Of a DNA stretch of 64,000 nucleotides, positions 31,839 through 40,775 are shown one piece after another; the stretch's first letter is position 1; each line of letters starts with the position of its first letter. A program made the translations under genes and the position numbers. Source of the DNA: JAXLVB01 sp046329195 (lineage in GTDB: Bacteria; Bacteroidota; Bacteroidia; Cytophagales; Spirosomataceae). The stretch lies in contig JAXLVB010000001.1 of assembly GCA_046329195.1 (NCBI GenBank), forward strand, positions 1,798,001-1,862,000, written 5' to 3'. The notes beneath the pieces are model-generated. The model saw only the letters and a list, made by a program, of their open reading frames with translations. It did no database searches and was not told the origin of the DNA.

Positions 31839-32588
31839 TTATTTTTTCATGGCCTTAATCAACTGATTGGCATACAAAAACTCCTGAAGTTCGGGCGCTG
31901 TGGTATCCATGATGTTTTGGCTGGTTCCTTCCCAGATTTTTAGACCCTTGTACAAAAACATGATGTAGTCACCAATACCCATCACCGAGTTCATATCGTG
32001 CGTAATCACGATGGTGGTGATGTTATACTCGTCGGTGATTTCTTTGATGAGCTCGTCTATCTTGACCGAAGTCAGCGGGTCAAGGCCTGAGTTGGGTTCA
32101 TCGCAAAACAAGTATTTGGGGTTCATTACAATGGCCCGAGCAATACCAACCCGTTTTTTCATCCCACCCGAAATCTCCGAGGGCATTCGTTTGCCAGCGC
32201 CTTCGAGCCCTACTCGATGCAAGCAAAACTCAGCACGCTCAATTTTCTGTGCCTCACTCATGGTTTTGTCGAGCATATCGAGGGGGAATTTTACGTTTTC
32301 GAGTACCGTTTTGGAGTCGAACAACGCTCCACCTTGGAACAGCACCCCCATTTCTTGCCGAATAGCCCGCTGTATGTCTTCGTCCCCTTTGAGAAAATCT
32401 CTGCCATCGTAAAGCACCGAGCCAGTTTCGGGCTTAAACAAACCCAACATACATTTCAGAAGCACACTCTTGCCAGTACCACTTCCTCCGATGATGAGGC
32501 TGGTCTGACCTTGCTGAAATACCCCATCAATGCCATTGAGGACGGTACGGTCACCAAAAATTTTGGTTATGTTCTTGATTTCAATCAT
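31839..32588 (-). CDS. MlaF-like ABC transporter ATP-binding protein
   Basis: The protein has 249 residues: Walker A GGSGTGKS, Q-loop VLFQGGALFDS, signature SGGMKKRVGIARA, Walker B YLFCDEPNSGLDP. The GALFDS phrase is typical of MlaF, the ATPase of the Mla/Mce phospholipid transport system keeping outer-membrane asymmetry. The permease (MlaE) and MCE protein (MlaD) usually adjoin it but are absent here. The upstream gap (32589-32801) has no gene. Confidence 0.92.
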   Translation of the reverse strand: MIEIKNITKIFGDRTVLNGIDGVFQQGQTSLIIGGSGTGKSVLLKCMLGLFKPETGSVLYDGRDFLKGDEDIQRAIRQEMGVLFQGGALFDSKTVLENVKFPLDMLDKTMSEAQKIERAEFCLHRVGLEGAGKRMPSEISGGMKKRVGIARAIVMNPKYLFCDEPNSGLDPLTSVKIDELIKEITDEYNITTIVITHDMNSVMGIGDYIMFLYKGLKIWEGTSQNIMDTTAPELQEFLYANQLIKAMKK

Positions 32589-32801
32589 GTGCTTCGGGAA
32601 TGGCTAAAAAATCAATCACGCAAAGATGCAAAGAATGTAGATACGCAGGAGGCGCATAACCACAATCTTGCCGCTTTGCGTGACAAAAATGCTTAAGGTA
32701 CAGGATTAGATACGTGTGGGTTTGGGCCGTTTAGTAGCTGTGATGGAATGTTAAGTGATTGACTTTCAGGCGAACTTTCTTCCTGATGTACTTATCAATC
32801 C

Positions 32802-33455
32802 TTATAGACTACTCATGGCTTTTTTCTGCTCTTTGGTATCCATGGTGCTAAAAACATAGTCCCACAGCGGCGACGACACGCCAAACACCGCCTCGCCGTC
32901 TTTGTAGTGATGCACAGCGTGATTAATCCAGAGTTGTTTTAAGAAATTCTTGGGTGGCGGATAAGCGTGCACACAGTAGTGTACCAACAAATACCCGGCG
33001 TATCCCCAAATAAACCCAGGGAAAAACGCATAGGCGGCTTCGCCCATAACCACAAAGAAAATGGAAAACAAGGTACTGGCCACTATCAGGGCCAATATCG
33101 GAGGCATAGCCAAGCGGGTTTTGTCTTTGGGGTATTCGTGATGAACGCCGTGCATGGTATATTGAAACTTGGCACGGGCCTCTGTGGTAGGCTCAATGTG
33201 ATATACGCTCCGATGCACCCAGTATTCTACAAACGTAAACGAAACCAAACCTCCTACAAACAAAAGCCCAATTTGCCAGTTGAGCATCGCTGTGTAGGTA
33301 AAAGCATACCAACCCAAGACGGCACCTGCCACAAAAAACATCGTCACCGGAATCGAAATGTGCGTGCGACTTAGTTTTTCTAAGATTGGGTTATCGAACA
33401 ATTGCTTTGTTCCACTGTTTTTCGGTCTAATTTTTTGTGTTTCCATACTCACCAT
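32802..33455 (-). CDS. Membrane fatty-acid hydroxylase/sterol desaturase family enzyme
   Basis: The protein has 217 residues, four or so membrane segments and the di-iron histidine motifs HRSVYH, HGVHHEYP, HYCVHAY and HAVHHY. In Bacteroidota such enzymes hydroxylate fatty acids of sphingo- or ornithine-lipids (inference). An internal ATG (Met4) is an alternative start. It is a single gene or weakly linked to the MlaF-like gene 213 bases downstream. Confidence 0.9.
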   Translation of the reverse strand: MVSMETQKIRPKNSGTKQLFDNPILEKLSRTHISIPVTMFFVAGAVLGWYAFTYTAMLNWQIGLLFVGGLVSFTFVEYWVHRSVYHIEPTTEARAKFQYTMHGVHHEYPKDKTRLAMPPILALIVASTLFSIFFVVMGEAAYAFFPGFIWGYAGYLLVHYCVHAYPPPKNFLKQLWINHAVHHYKDGEAVFGVSSPLWDYVFSTMDTKEQKKAMSSL

Positions 33456-33622
33456 CAGTTAGCCGTTATTGGGTAATTATCATTTAATCAAGTTGATGAA
33501 GGACGAAATCTTGTGTCTTGACAAGAATTTTACTACTAATGTGCTGCAAAATTAGGACATTTCCAAGTTTGGTAAAAACCGTTTGTGTAAAAAATGGTCA
33601 GTTAGGTAAATGATTTTTCTCA

Positions 33623-34927
33623 TCAAGCTTCTTCAAGCACCGTGTCTTCGCCTTTGACACGAGGTTTGATAATGAGCCGCAGCGACTGGTCGTAAGTAGC
33701 GTAACTCCACAGCCAGTTGATAAAAATAAACAACTTGTTCTTAACGCCCAAGATGGACATTAAGTGTACAAACATCCACGTCAGCCACGCAAAAAAGCCC
33801 TGAAACTTCCAGAAAGGCAAATCAACCACAGCTAAGTTGCGCCCGATGGTAGCCATAGAGCCAAGGTCTTTGTAGCTAAACTCGGTCAGTGGATTGCCTC
33901 GCAACATCGCTCGTAAGTTGTTGGCCAGCAAGCGGCCTTGCTGCATGGCAGGTTGCGCTACTTGCGGGTGGCCGTTGGGGTATTTTTCTTCGGTCATGAG
34001 GGCTACGTCACCTATGGCAAAGAGGTTAGAGTAGCCTTCTATCTGGTTGTATCGGTTTACTTTGATACGTCCACCTCGGCCAATGGCATTGGGGTCTAAG
34101 CCTTCAATAAAGTTGGCCTTTACGCCAGCCGCCCACACCAAGTTGTTACAAGGCATTTTTTCGCCATCCAGAAAATACACAAACTCACCGTCAAAATCGC
34201 TGACTCGGCGGTTGAGCCATACTTTCACACCCAACTGCTCCAAGTATTCCTTCGATTTTTGGCGAGCCTGCTCCGACATCGGCCCCAGCAACTCCCCACC
34301 CGACTCTACCAAATGCACCTGCATGAGGTTAAAATCAAGTTCGGGGTAGTCTTTCGGCAGCACGTGCATTTTCATTTCAGCCAACGTACCCGACACCTCC
34401 ACGCCTGTAGGGCCACCACCCACCACCACCATCGTCATCAAAGCTTGGCGAGCTTGCGCCGAATCGGTAGTGAGGGCTTCTTCAAAGTTTTGCAACACCC
34501 TGTTCCGAAGGGCAATGGCCTCGCTCACCGACTTCATCGGAAAGGCCTTCTCGATGATGTTTTTCATCCCGAAAAAGTTGGTGTCAGCCCCAATCCCCAG
34601 CACCAGATAGTCATACTCAATACTGCCCAGTTGCGTCTCGATTCGGTTGTCGTTGGGCTGAATGCCGATTACTTTGGTAATGCGCACGTGCACGTTAGGT
34701 TTGTGCTGAAAAACCTTTCGTAACGGAAAGACAATCGAACTAGGCTCTAACCCTGCCATAGCCACCTGATAAAATAAGGGCTGAAACTGGTGATAGTTGT
34801 TTTTATCAATCAGAACTACCTGAAAATCTTCGTTTTGTGAGAGTTTTTCGGCCAGCATAAGGCCGCCAAATCCTGCTCCAACAATCACCACCCGTTTTTG
34901 GGTAGTATGAGGTATATTCGGAGACAT
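33623..34927 (-). CDS. ndh: Type II NADH:quinone oxidoreductase (NDH-2)
   Basis: The protein has 434 residues and two Rossmann motifs: FAD-binding VVIVGAGFGGL near the N-terminus and NADH-binding VVVGGGPTGVEVSGTL at about 165-182. The second FAD motif NLFAIGDVAL is present. The C-terminal 70 residues carry hydrophobic helices (FFAWLTWMFVHLMSIL) for membrane attachment. It passes electrons from NADH to menaquinone without pumping protons. Confidence 0.93.
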   Translation of the reverse strand: MSPNIPHTTQKRVVIVGAGFGGLMLAEKLSQNEDFQVVLIDKNNYHQFQPLFYQVAMAGLEPSSIVFPLRKVFQHKPNVHVRITKVIGIQPNDNRIETQLGSIEYDYLVLGIGADTNFFGMKNIIEKAFPMKSVSEAIALRNRVLQNFEEALTTDSAQARQALMTMVVVGGGPTGVEVSGTLAEMKMHVLPKDYPELDFNLMQVHLVESGGELLGPMSEQARQKSKEYLEQLGVKVWLNRRVSDFDGEFVYFLDGEKMPCNNLVWAAGVKANFIEGLDPNAIGRGGRIKVNRYNQIEGYSNLFAIGDVALMTEEKYPNGHPQVAQPAMQQGRLLANNLRAMLRGNPLTEFSYKDLGSMATIGRNLAVVDLPFWKFQGFFAWLTWMFVHLMSILGVKNKLFIFINWLWSYATYDQSLRLIIKPRVKGEDTVLEEA

Positions 34928-35035
34928 AACTAAAAATAAAAAAGGTTACTCTTGGCCTACTAGGTGCTGACAGACAGCTACAAAATGAGGAAGAGTTTAA
35001 AAAAATAATTCACTGATTATCAGTAAATTTTAGGG

Positions 35036-36172
35036 TTATTTGCTCACCATCTCGGCCTCTACGATTCTTTCGTAGTAACTTTCGTATTGAGGCAAGATGT
35101 TGGTAATGTCAAAATCCTTGGCTCGCTCTACGGCATTGTGTTTGAACACTGGTAGATTTTCGTCTTTCAGAATAAAGAGTGCATGAAGAGCCATGTCGTC
35201 CACATCGCCAATGTTACTCAAAAAGCCCGTCACTCCGTGTACGTTTACTTCGGGAATCCCCCCGGCATTGGACGAAACCACGGGTACTTCACACGCAAAA
35301 GCTTCGAGGGCAGCCAAGCCGAAGCTTTCTTTTTCGGAGGGTAACAGAAACAAATCACAAACCGACAAAACCTCTTCGATAACGTCTAATTTTCCTAAGA
35401 AGCGCACGTCGTGGTGTACCCCCAACTCTCGGCAAAGGCGCTCTAAGTTGGGTCGTTCGGGGCCGTCGCCAATTAAGAGTAATTTGCTTGGAATCAGTTC
35501 GTTAACTCGCTGAAATACAGCAATTACATCTTCGATTCGCTTTACTTTACGGAAGTTAGAAGTGTGTACGAGTAGTTTTTCGCCATTGGGGCAGATAGCC
35601 AGTTTGAAATGGTCTTTCTTTTGTTTTTTGAAGCGATCGAGGTCAATAAAGTTGGGAATCACCTCAATAGTTTTCCGTATATCAAAGGCTTCGTAGGTGT
35701 CTTGGCGCAGGCTATCAGACACCGCCGTCACGCCATCAGACTGGTTAATGGAGAACGTGACTACGGGCTCAAACGACGAATCTTTCCCCACGAGGGTGAT
35801 GTCGGTACCGTGCAACGTGGTGATAATGGGCAAGTTAATGCCTTGTGTTTTGAGAATCTGCTTGGCCATAAACGCCGCCGAAGCGTGCGGAATGGCATAG
35901 TGTACGTGTACCAAATCGAGACCCACGTTGCGGGCTACGTCCACAATTTTACTCGACAACGCCAGCTCGTAAGGAGGATACTGAAAAAGTGGATAGTTGG
36001 GGATATAGACTTCGTGATAATAGACGTTACCACTAAAAAAATCCAGCCGCTGCGGCTGCGAATACGTAATAAAATGCACCTGATGCCCCACTTTGGCAAG
36101 GGCTTTGCCGAGTTCGGTGGCTACCACGCCGCTACCACCGTAGGTAGGGTAACAGACAATACCAATTTTCAT
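35036..36172 (-). CDS. bshA: BshA, N-acetyl-alpha-D-glucosaminyl L-malate synthase
   Basis: The first enzyme of bacillithiol synthesis joins UDP-GlcNAc and L-malate. The ATG at 36172 (MKIGIVCYPTYGGSG) gives 378 residues, the normal BshA length; the open frame goes 156 codons further up but that part is unlike the family. It is a GT4 glycosyltransferase with the N-terminal GGSGVVATELG loop and the donor-site EKESFGLAALEAFA. Bacillithiol is the main low-mass thiol in many Bacteroidota. The divergent UbiA gene starts 120 bases away. Confidence 0.95.
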   Translation of the reverse strand: MKIGIVCYPTYGGSGVVATELGKALAKVGHQVHFITYSQPQRLDFFSGNVYYHEVYIPNYPLFQYPPYELALSSKIVDVARNVGLDLVHVHYAIPHASAAFMAKQILKTQGINLPIITTLHGTDITLVGKDSSFEPVVTFSINQSDGVTAVSDSLRQDTYEAFDIRKTIEVIPNFIDLDRFKKQKKDHFKLAICPNGEKLLVHTSNFRKVKRIEDVIAVFQRVNELIPSKLLLIGDGPERPNLERLCRELGVHHDVRFLGKLDVIEEVLSVCDLFLLPSEKESFGLAALEAFACEVPVVSSNAGGIPEVNVHGVTGFLSNIGDVDDMALHALFILKDENLPVFKHNAVERAKDFDITNILPQYESYYERIVEAEMVSK

Positions 36173-36292
36173 GCGGGGTTGGGTTGTTAGTCGTTGTGAG
36201 CTTGTGTAATGCAGTAACAACAAAACCCAAGAAATAAGTTCTTTGTTGAAGATTTGATAAATTTGAAGTTTAATAGTGATTTCACCATTTAA

Positions 36293-37204
36293 ATGAGTGG
36301 AAACATTTCGAATCAACAAACTAAAATGTCTCGACCGCTCAAGAAAGCATCCTTCTGGCAGTCCTTTTTCGGGTTTTTCCGCCTGATTCGGTGGCAAAAC
36401 CTCAGTATTATTGTCTTTACGCAATACCTTACTCGTGTTTTCTTGATTGGCCCTGCCCATGCCTGGAAACAAACCGTACTCGAACCTGCCCTGTTTTGGA
36501 TTTGCCTTTCTACGGTGCTTATTGCCGCAGCTGGCTATATTATCAACGACTATTACGACATCAAAATAGACATCATCAACAAGCCTAAGCGGGTGATTAT
36601 AGGCCGCTTGGTCAAGCGCCGCATCGCTATGGGTGCCCACCTGACTATCAATGTGTCGGCCTTGTGCATTGGCTGGATGGTGGACAAAAAAGTCTTCGCC
36701 ATCAATGCGCTGGCCATTTTCTGTTTATGGTTGTATTCTAATCAACTCAAGCGAATGCCATTTTGGGGTAATCTGATGGTAGCCGTGCTGACGGGGCTGA
36801 CCTTGATTGTGCTGGCGGTGCATTATCGGCACCACCAGCAGGAAGTCTATTTATATGCTTTGTTTGCCTTTAGTATCACCCTGATTCGGGAGATTATCAA
36901 AGACATGGAAGATGTACGTGGCGATGCCTCCTTTGGGTGCCAAACACTACCGATTTTGTGGGGACTTCGGCGAACCAAATGGTTTTTGTACGGACTGTTA
37001 GCGCTTTTTGTGGGCTTGTTGCTGGGTGTTGGTGTGTGGCTGGGCAAAGCCCAACTTTTGCTGGCTCTTTCGGTGGTACTTATTCCTGCTGCCTTATTGG
37101 GTTATCGTCTTGTTAAGGCCGATACTCGTCAAGAATTCGCCTACCTGAGCAACCTCTGCAAATTCATTATGCTGATTGGTGTTCTGAGTATGATTTGGGT
37201 TTGA
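36293..37204 (+). CDS. UbiA-family prenyltransferase
   Basis: The protein has 303 residues and eight or nine membrane segments. The two Asp-rich motifs of UbiA enzymes are present: NDYYDIKID (about 92-100) and DMEDVRGD (about 203-210). The pattern fits the geranylgeranylglycerol-phosphate/protoheme/menaquinone-type prenyltransferases; the acceptor cannot be told. Met12 is an alternative start. Confidence 0.92.
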   Translation: MSGNISNQQTKMSRPLKKASFWQSFFGFFRLIRWQNLSIIVFTQYLTRVFLIGPAHAWKQTVLEPALFWICLSTVLIAAAGYIINDYYDIKIDIINKPKRVIIGRLVKRRIAMGAHLTINVSALCIGWMVDKKVFAINALAIFCLWLYSNQLKRMPFWGNLMVAVLTGLTLIVLAVHYRHHQQEVYLYALFAFSITLIREIIKDMEDVRGDASFGCQTLPILWGLRRTKWFLYGLLALFVGLLLGVGVWLGKAQLLLALSVVLIPAALLGYRLVKADTRQEFAYLSNLCKFIMLIGVLSMIWV

Positions 37205-37244
37205 GTTTAGAATAGCTATTCGATTCGTACCATTGCTCGTCTCA

Positions 37245-37733
37245 TCAAGGTATCTTTCTGAACACCATTACTTCGTTAGCGGGTTCGCTAACTGAGATTT
37301 GGAGGGCATCTACATGGCTTAGGTCATATCCTTGTGCCTTTGTCAAGCGCTCATAAAACTTCTGCTCAAAAGTAGCCTGCTCGCCCGAAACGGCTATTTT
37401 AGTACTTCCTAAAGTCTTGACTATCAGAGTGCCTTGTTGATAATTAGCGGCTTTGTATTCGTAATTGCCCGTAAGGTAGTTCATGGCCATGCGTCCATTC
37501 AAGGCGTAGGTCATGGCGTTGTTGACCGACTGCCCAGCTTCTAATTTGAGGCTTCCGTCAAACGAGTGTCGGGGGCGGAGGTCACCCAATTGAACCAAGT
37601 CTTCTTTCAGATAACCCACAAATTGCCAGTTGCCTTCTGGGGTTTGCATCGGAAGCACACATCCGCAAATCAGCGGCTCACTGCAAGCGTAGAAGACCCA
37701 TACGGTGGCGAGCAAAAAAAGGAATCGTTTCAT
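37245..37733 (-). CDS. Small lipoprotein, META-like
   Basis: The protein has 162 residues from the ATG at 37733 (MKRFLFLLATVWVFYAC), with the lipoprotein cysteine at 17. Beta-rich body with a conserved-looking FDGSLKLEAGQSVNN and a final VMVFRKIP strand resembling META/HslJ-like domains (weak). The frame upstream of 37733 is not used. Function unknown. Confidence 0.7.
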   Translation of the reverse strand: MKRFLFLLATVWVFYACSEPLICGCVLPMQTPEGNWQFVGYLKEDLVQLGDLRPRHSFDGSLKLEAGQSVNNAMTYALNGRMAMNYLTGNYEYKAANYQQGTLIVKTLGSTKIAVSGEQATFEQKFYERLTKAQGYDLSHVDALQISVSEPANEVMVFRKIP

Positions 37734-37902
37734 GGCTGATGATTTGTAAAGAAGACAACTTTGCAGACAAAAACGTTGTATCGGTATCGTAAAAATAATG
37801 AAGTTGGCTACTTTTGTGCCACAGTAACCTCCGATGGGCTGGCATGGTAAAATTTTCCCCTGCCGCAAAAGGTTGGCTGTGTCACCATCTACCCCAATTA
37901 TT

Positions 37903-38469
37903 GTGAAACGCCTCGCTATTTTTGCCTCAGGTTCGGGTTCTAACGCCGAAAAAATCGCTGATTATTTTCGTGGAAATCCCGAGGTACATATTGAATTGAT
38001 CCTTTGCAACAATCCAAAGGCAGGAGTCATTGAGCGAGCCAGTCGCTTGGATATTCCGTTGCAACTCTTTGACCGTGAGCAGTTTCGGAACGGATGGGTA
38101 CTGGAGTTGTTGAAAGAAAAGCAAATAGATTGGATTATTTTGGCAGGCTTTCTCTGGCTGATTCCATCAGACATGGTGAGGGCGTTTCCGAATCGGATGG
38201 TTAACCTACACCCAGCCTTGTTGCCCAAATTTGGTGGCAAAGGCATGTACGGGCATTTTGTGCACGAAGCCGTGGTAGCTGCTGGCGAAAAAGAATCGGG
38301 CATCACAATCCACTTTGTAAACGAACACTACGACGAAGGTAATATTATTTTTCAAGCAGCTTTTGAAGTAAGCCCCACCGACACGCCCGACGACGTAGCC
38401 CGTAAAGGCCAACGCCTTGAGCACGAGCATTTTCCGAAAGTAATTGGACAATTAGTTACTGGAAAATAA
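37903..38469 (+). CDS. purN: Phosphoribosylglycinamide formyltransferase
   Basis: The third step of purine synthesis, using 10-formyl-tetrahydrofolate. From the GTG at 37903 the protein has 188 residues, the usual size; the start is set by the conserved VKRLAIFASGSGSNAEKI. Catalytic Asn-His-Asp are visible as N in NLHPALLPKFGG (Asn, His) and Asp in EHYDEG. Single gene. Confidence 0.95.
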   Translation: MKRLAIFASGSGSNAEKIADYFRGNPEVHIELILCNNPKAGVIERASRLDIPLQLFDREQFRNGWVLELLKEKQIDWIILAGFLWLIPSDMVRAFPNRMVNLHPALLPKFGGKGMYGHFVHEAVVAAGEKESGITIHFVNEHYDEGNIIFQAAFEVSPTDTPDDVARKGQRLEHEHFPKVIGQLVTGK

Positions 38470-38609
38470 TACAAAGCCGTTGTGGTGCGCACACCCGATG
38501 GATTTTCAGATCCCACTCTTTTTATTTTTGTAAGTATTTGATTTTCAATCAATAGAAGGTCTAATATGTTAGCGCATAATTATAGTAACTTGCTCACCAC
38601 CACAAACAA

Positions 38610-40523
38610 TCATTTCACATACTTATCAAACCAATCAAGCATTCGTTTTGTATAGTCAATGATGTGTTTTTCTTCTCTAAATCCGTGGGGTTCTCGTGGA
38701 TATAACACCAGTTCAGTCGTAACGCCATAGTGCCTAAGCCCTCTATAAAATTGTTGTGACTGGCCAACAGGGTCAACGGCGTCTTTTTCTCCTTGAATAA
38801 TCAAAGTAGGCGTTTTAGCATTTTTGATAAAGGTTATTGGAGAGCTTTTTGTGAAGTTTGCAAGGTTTTCGTAGGGGGTTCCAAAAAACCATCGGTCATA
38901 AGAAACACCATTTTCTGTGCCGTATTCGCTTGCTAAATCAGACATACCTGCCCCAGCTATGGCGGCTTTAAAGCGATTGGTTTGCGTGACAGCCCACATG
39001 GCCATATAGCCTCCATAAGACCAGCCCGCAATACCCAGTCTATTCTCATCAATTCCACCTCGTTGAACTAAAAAATCAATCCCCGCCATCATATCCTTAA
39101 AATCGCCACCACCCCAATCATTTCTGTTTGAAACGACAAAGTCCCAACCGTATCCCAGCGAGCCTCGAATATTTGGACAGAAAACGGCATAGCCACGAGA
39201 AACAAATACTTGTTGCCAAAAATTGTAGCTATCTGTCCAAGCCCCTGTCGGACCACCGTGAATCAAGGTTGCTAGCGGAACTTTGCCTTTGCTGTTTGCT
39301 GGTTTAAAAAGGACGCCTTCAATGGTCTTGCCATCAAAACTTTTGTAGGTTATAAATTCTGGCGCTTGAAAGTGATAACTATCAAAAACCTTGTTGAAAT
39401 TAGTGATTTGAATAGGTTGGTTATTGGGCAAAGCAAGCCAAAGTTCTTCTGGTTTGGTAATCGTAAAACTTGTAAAAGCAATGGTGCCGTTTGAAGAAAC
39501 ATCAAACGCTCCTACATTTTGGTTGATAGGGTACGGCGTAATGTTTTTGTTATCACTGATGGTATAAATTCTTGATTGAAACCCTTTGAAACAAGCAAAC
39601 ATGATTTTCCCGCCACTCAAAAACAGATATTCGTTTATAGGCAGGTCTAATTTAGTGGCGGTGATGTTTTCAGGCACGTCCGCATCGAATTTTTGTAGAA
39701 ATAAATCGTGCGACGATGGCCCATCAGTTCTAGCTCCGACATAGCCAAAAGACTTGCCATCCGTTGAAATTTTAAGTCTTCCCCAAAAGGCATGTTTTGG
39801 CGTAGCAATTACGTTAGAAGTATTCGTTTTTAAATTGAATACATGAAGAGCCGGAATATCTGCCTCTGTTTTAGGTAGGGTATTCACTAAAAATGCCAAT
39901 GACTCGCCATTGGGTAGCCATTTAAGCTCACTTATTTCTGCATTTGGTAAAGTTTTTTGAGTAGCCGTTTGTGTTTCAACATCAAGCAACCATAGCCGAG
40001 TTGGTTTTTCTTGCCCTATAGTAGTCTCATCATTTTGTTCTTTTATTCTCTTTTCTTCCTCTTCGGTGGCTGGCTCAGGGGCGAGATAAGCAATTTGTTT
40101 GCCATCCGGCGACCATTCAAAGTCGCTTACAGGTGTCTTTGACTTCGTAATAGGGAAAGCCTCGCCACCTTGAAATTTTATTAAGTAAACTTGATTTTCG
40201 CTTCCCCTCGCAGACAGAAAGGCAATACTCTTACTATCTGGTGACCACTTTGGGTTATTATCCGATTTAGGAGAACGAGTGAGTTGAAAAAGGGCTTTCG
40301 TTTCAATTTCGTAAATCCAAATATCTGAATTAGGAGTAGTGTTGCCCTTAATGGGTTCTCTAACCACAAAAGCAATTTTCTTTTCATCAGGCGAAAGATG
40401 AGGACTTGAAATCTGATAGCGAGCAATGGCTTTTTCTATCGTCAGCGAGTCTTGTTTAGTTTGAGAAAAAACTAGATGAGTTGTACAAAAAACTAGAATG
40501 AAGCAGTAAAAAGATTTTCTCAT
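38610..40523 (-). CDS. Exported S9-family acyl-peptidase
   Basis: The protein has 637 residues with a signal peptide (cleavage after LVFSQ). Beta-propeller of PD40 blades (SPDEKKIAFV, SPDSKSIAFL, SPDGKQIAYL) then alpha/beta hydrolase: Ser in GWSYGGYMAMW, Asp in GEKDAVDPVGQ, His in REPHGF. It resembles acylaminoacyl peptidases. The gene is AT-richer than average. Confidence 0.93.
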   Translation of the reverse strand: MRKSFYCFILVFCTTHLVFSQTKQDSLTIEKAIARYQISSPHLSPDEKKIAFVVREPIKGNTTPNSDIWIYEIETKALFQLTRSPKSDNNPKWSPDSKSIAFLSARGSENQVYLIKFQGGEAFPITKSKTPVSDFEWSPDGKQIAYLAPEPATEEEEKRIKEQNDETTIGQEKPTRLWLLDVETQTATQKTLPNAEISELKWLPNGESLAFLVNTLPKTEADIPALHVFNLKTNTSNVIATPKHAFWGRLKISTDGKSFGYVGARTDGPSSHDLFLQKFDADVPENITATKLDLPINEYLFLSGGKIMFACFKGFQSRIYTISDNKNITPYPINQNVGAFDVSSNGTIAFTSFTITKPEELWLALPNNQPIQITNFNKVFDSYHFQAPEFITYKSFDGKTIEGVLFKPANSKGKVPLATLIHGGPTGAWTDSYNFWQQVFVSRGYAVFCPNIRGSLGYGWDFVVSNRNDWGGGDFKDMMAGIDFLVQRGGIDENRLGIAGWSYGGYMAMWAVTQTNRFKAAIAGAGMSDLASEYGTENGVSYDRWFFGTPYENLANFTKSSPITFIKNAKTPTLIIQGEKDAVDPVGQSQQFYRGLRHYGVTTELVLYPREPHGFREEKHIIDYTKRMLDWFDKYVK

Positions 40524-40645
40524 ATCAACAAATTGTTAACTATCAAAAAGGGTTATTTCTATGCAGAGTTTCCGTACCAAAATAGAGATTTCTATCAGAG
40601 GTAGTTTAGTGATATGGAACTTACAACATACTGTTAGTAACAGAT

Positions 40646-40670
40646 TACCGTCGGGCTCGCCCGTGCGGTA
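40646..40670. repeat. GC-rich hairpin in the 252-base gap
   Basis: TACCG-T-CGGGC, loop TC, GCCCG-TG-CGGTA. It is followed on the minus strand by a second stem (CTGTTA-C-TAACAG). It lies downstream of the 504-residue protein gene and may end its transcript, but there is no T-run. Confidence 0.5.
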
Positions 40671-40775
40671 GAGGGGCACTGTTTGCAAGCTTACTGCTTA
40701 TACAAGGGAATTTCTTAGCTGACAGATTTTTGTTTCATCTCAAGAGCCTTGTAGTTTAATTGCACTATTGTGTTA

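Noticed and set aside
35036..36640. 534-residue frame for BshA
   Set aside because: The family length (about 378) and the conserved MKIG start at 36172 show that the upstream 156 codons are not translated.
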